The notes beneath the pieces were generated by a model, which was not told the origin of the DNA, did not search any database, and saw only the letters and a program-made list of their open reading frames with translations. Shown here piece by piece: positions 63,426-64,000 of a stretch of DNA of 64,000 bases. Each line of letters opens with the position of its first letter. The first letter of the stretch is position 1. This DNA is from Eumeta japonica. Taxonomy: Eukaryota; Arthropoda; Insecta; Lepidoptera; Psychidae. Both the position numbers and the translations under genes were made by a program. The stretch covers positions 62,001 through 126,000 of the forward strand of contig BGZK01000755.1 in assembly GCA_005406025.1 (NCBI GenBank), given 5' to 3'.

Positions 63426-63554
63426 TGGTAAACGCCATAACCAACGCCGGTCTTCAGTTCGATGCATTTGCCAAGGTAAGACGCGAGGACTCAAATCTTC
63501 GTACCGGTCATCCAAATCTCTTCTTTCGCTACAAGGTCGATCACAAACTGCCAT
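63426..63554 (-). CDS. Candidate first coding exon of the Corin-like gene (cytoplasmic tail)
   Basis: A minus-strand ATG directly after an in-frame TGA opens 'MAVCDRPCSERRDLDDRYED' and continues 'LSPRVLPWQMHR...WLWRLP' to a CCA|GTAATA donor in phase 0. A CGTTTCAG acceptor lies just upstream, so the leader may be spliced. The hydrophilic, charged sequence would suit the cytoplasmic part of a type II membrane protein, but no membrane-spanning exon was found between it and the SEA exon, so the link is inference. Confidence 0.35.
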
Positions 63555-64000
63555 TCAATTTAAACGAACCGCTGAAACGCGATTGATGGTTAAACGTTTT
63601 CAGCTCGAATGAAGACATGAGGCAGCGTCAATATGGACGAAGGAAAGTTCAAATTTATTTCAAATTTATGACGTGACTGGCAGACGTAATATGATGCAAT
63701 CAATAAGCATTATTGGGATAGGGCACTCTGGCTTATATATTTTGAAAACAGAGAAACAAACTATAGGGCGTAGTCTTTTTTGATAATATATATTTTCAGG
63801 GCAATAGATACATATAAATGTCGTATCCTGTTCGATGAAGAGCTTATTACTAATATTTTTAAACTTTCAAAATTAAATCTTTTAATTATGAATAATGGAT
63901 TATAATATATTTATTATAAACTATTATTATTATTATTAATTAGCATACACTTGCTTAAGAAAAGAAATTAATCCTGCACAGGAGACGCTTCACGAATGAC

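Noticed and set aside
1..64000. CRISPR arrays, rRNA genes, bacterial operons or phage genes.
   Set aside because: No regularly spaced direct repeats, no rRNA-like sequence, and all recognised genes are spliced animal genes.

Overview
The window looks like AT-rich nuclear DNA of a holometabolous insect, most likely a moth or butterfly. Genes are split by introns with GT-AG (and a few GC-AG) splice sites, the GC content is low outside a few exons, and the intergenic DNA is full of decayed transposons. These include Jockey-type reverse transcriptases, a mariner, several MITEs, and relics of the kind common in Lepidoptera whose ends read like 'TTGCCCGTGGTTTCGCCTGCGT'. There is no bacterial-type operon, CRISPR array or rRNA.

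Layout, left to right. 1-4.3 kb: intergenic, with a dead Jockey retrotransposon. 4.3-7.8 kb: CIAO1 (+), a 335-residue WD40 protein of cytosolic Fe-S cluster assembly, with a spliced 5' UTR. 9.5-14.2 kb: NIF3L1 (+), five exons, two of whose introns must use GC donors; its last intron is full of transposons. 14.2-32.9 kb (-): a six-exon gene for a 1122-residue, mostly disordered protein I do not recognise. Its 3' end faces and probably overlaps that of NIF3L1, and its 13-kb first intron holds repeats and GC-rich islands. 35.4-36.0 kb (-): an intronless 181-residue ORF, possibly an OB-fold protein. 36.6-37.1 kb (-): two microproteins, UQCC5/SMIM4 (Sloth1) and UQCC6/Brawnin (Sloth2), two bases apart and so almost certainly one bicistronic mRNA. 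37.6-39.6 kb: a 2-kb element with inverted arms of about 340 bp. 42.3 kb to the right edge (-): a Corin-like type II transmembrane serine protease homologue with SEA, FZ, two LDLa, SRCR and protease-like domains over ten recognised exons. All three catalytic residues of its protease domain are missing. A small + strand ORF sits in its last intron and a dead Jockey RT in its 5' part.

Two loci concern mitochondrial or Fe-S biology: CIAO1 delivers Fe-S clusters in the cytosol, and the Sloth pair helps assemble respiratory complex III. NIF3L1 may also be mitochondrial, judging by a basic N-terminal extension. The genes are otherwise unrelated. Exon joins were worked out by hand from splice signals, reading phase and protein resemblance; none was checked against transcripts.
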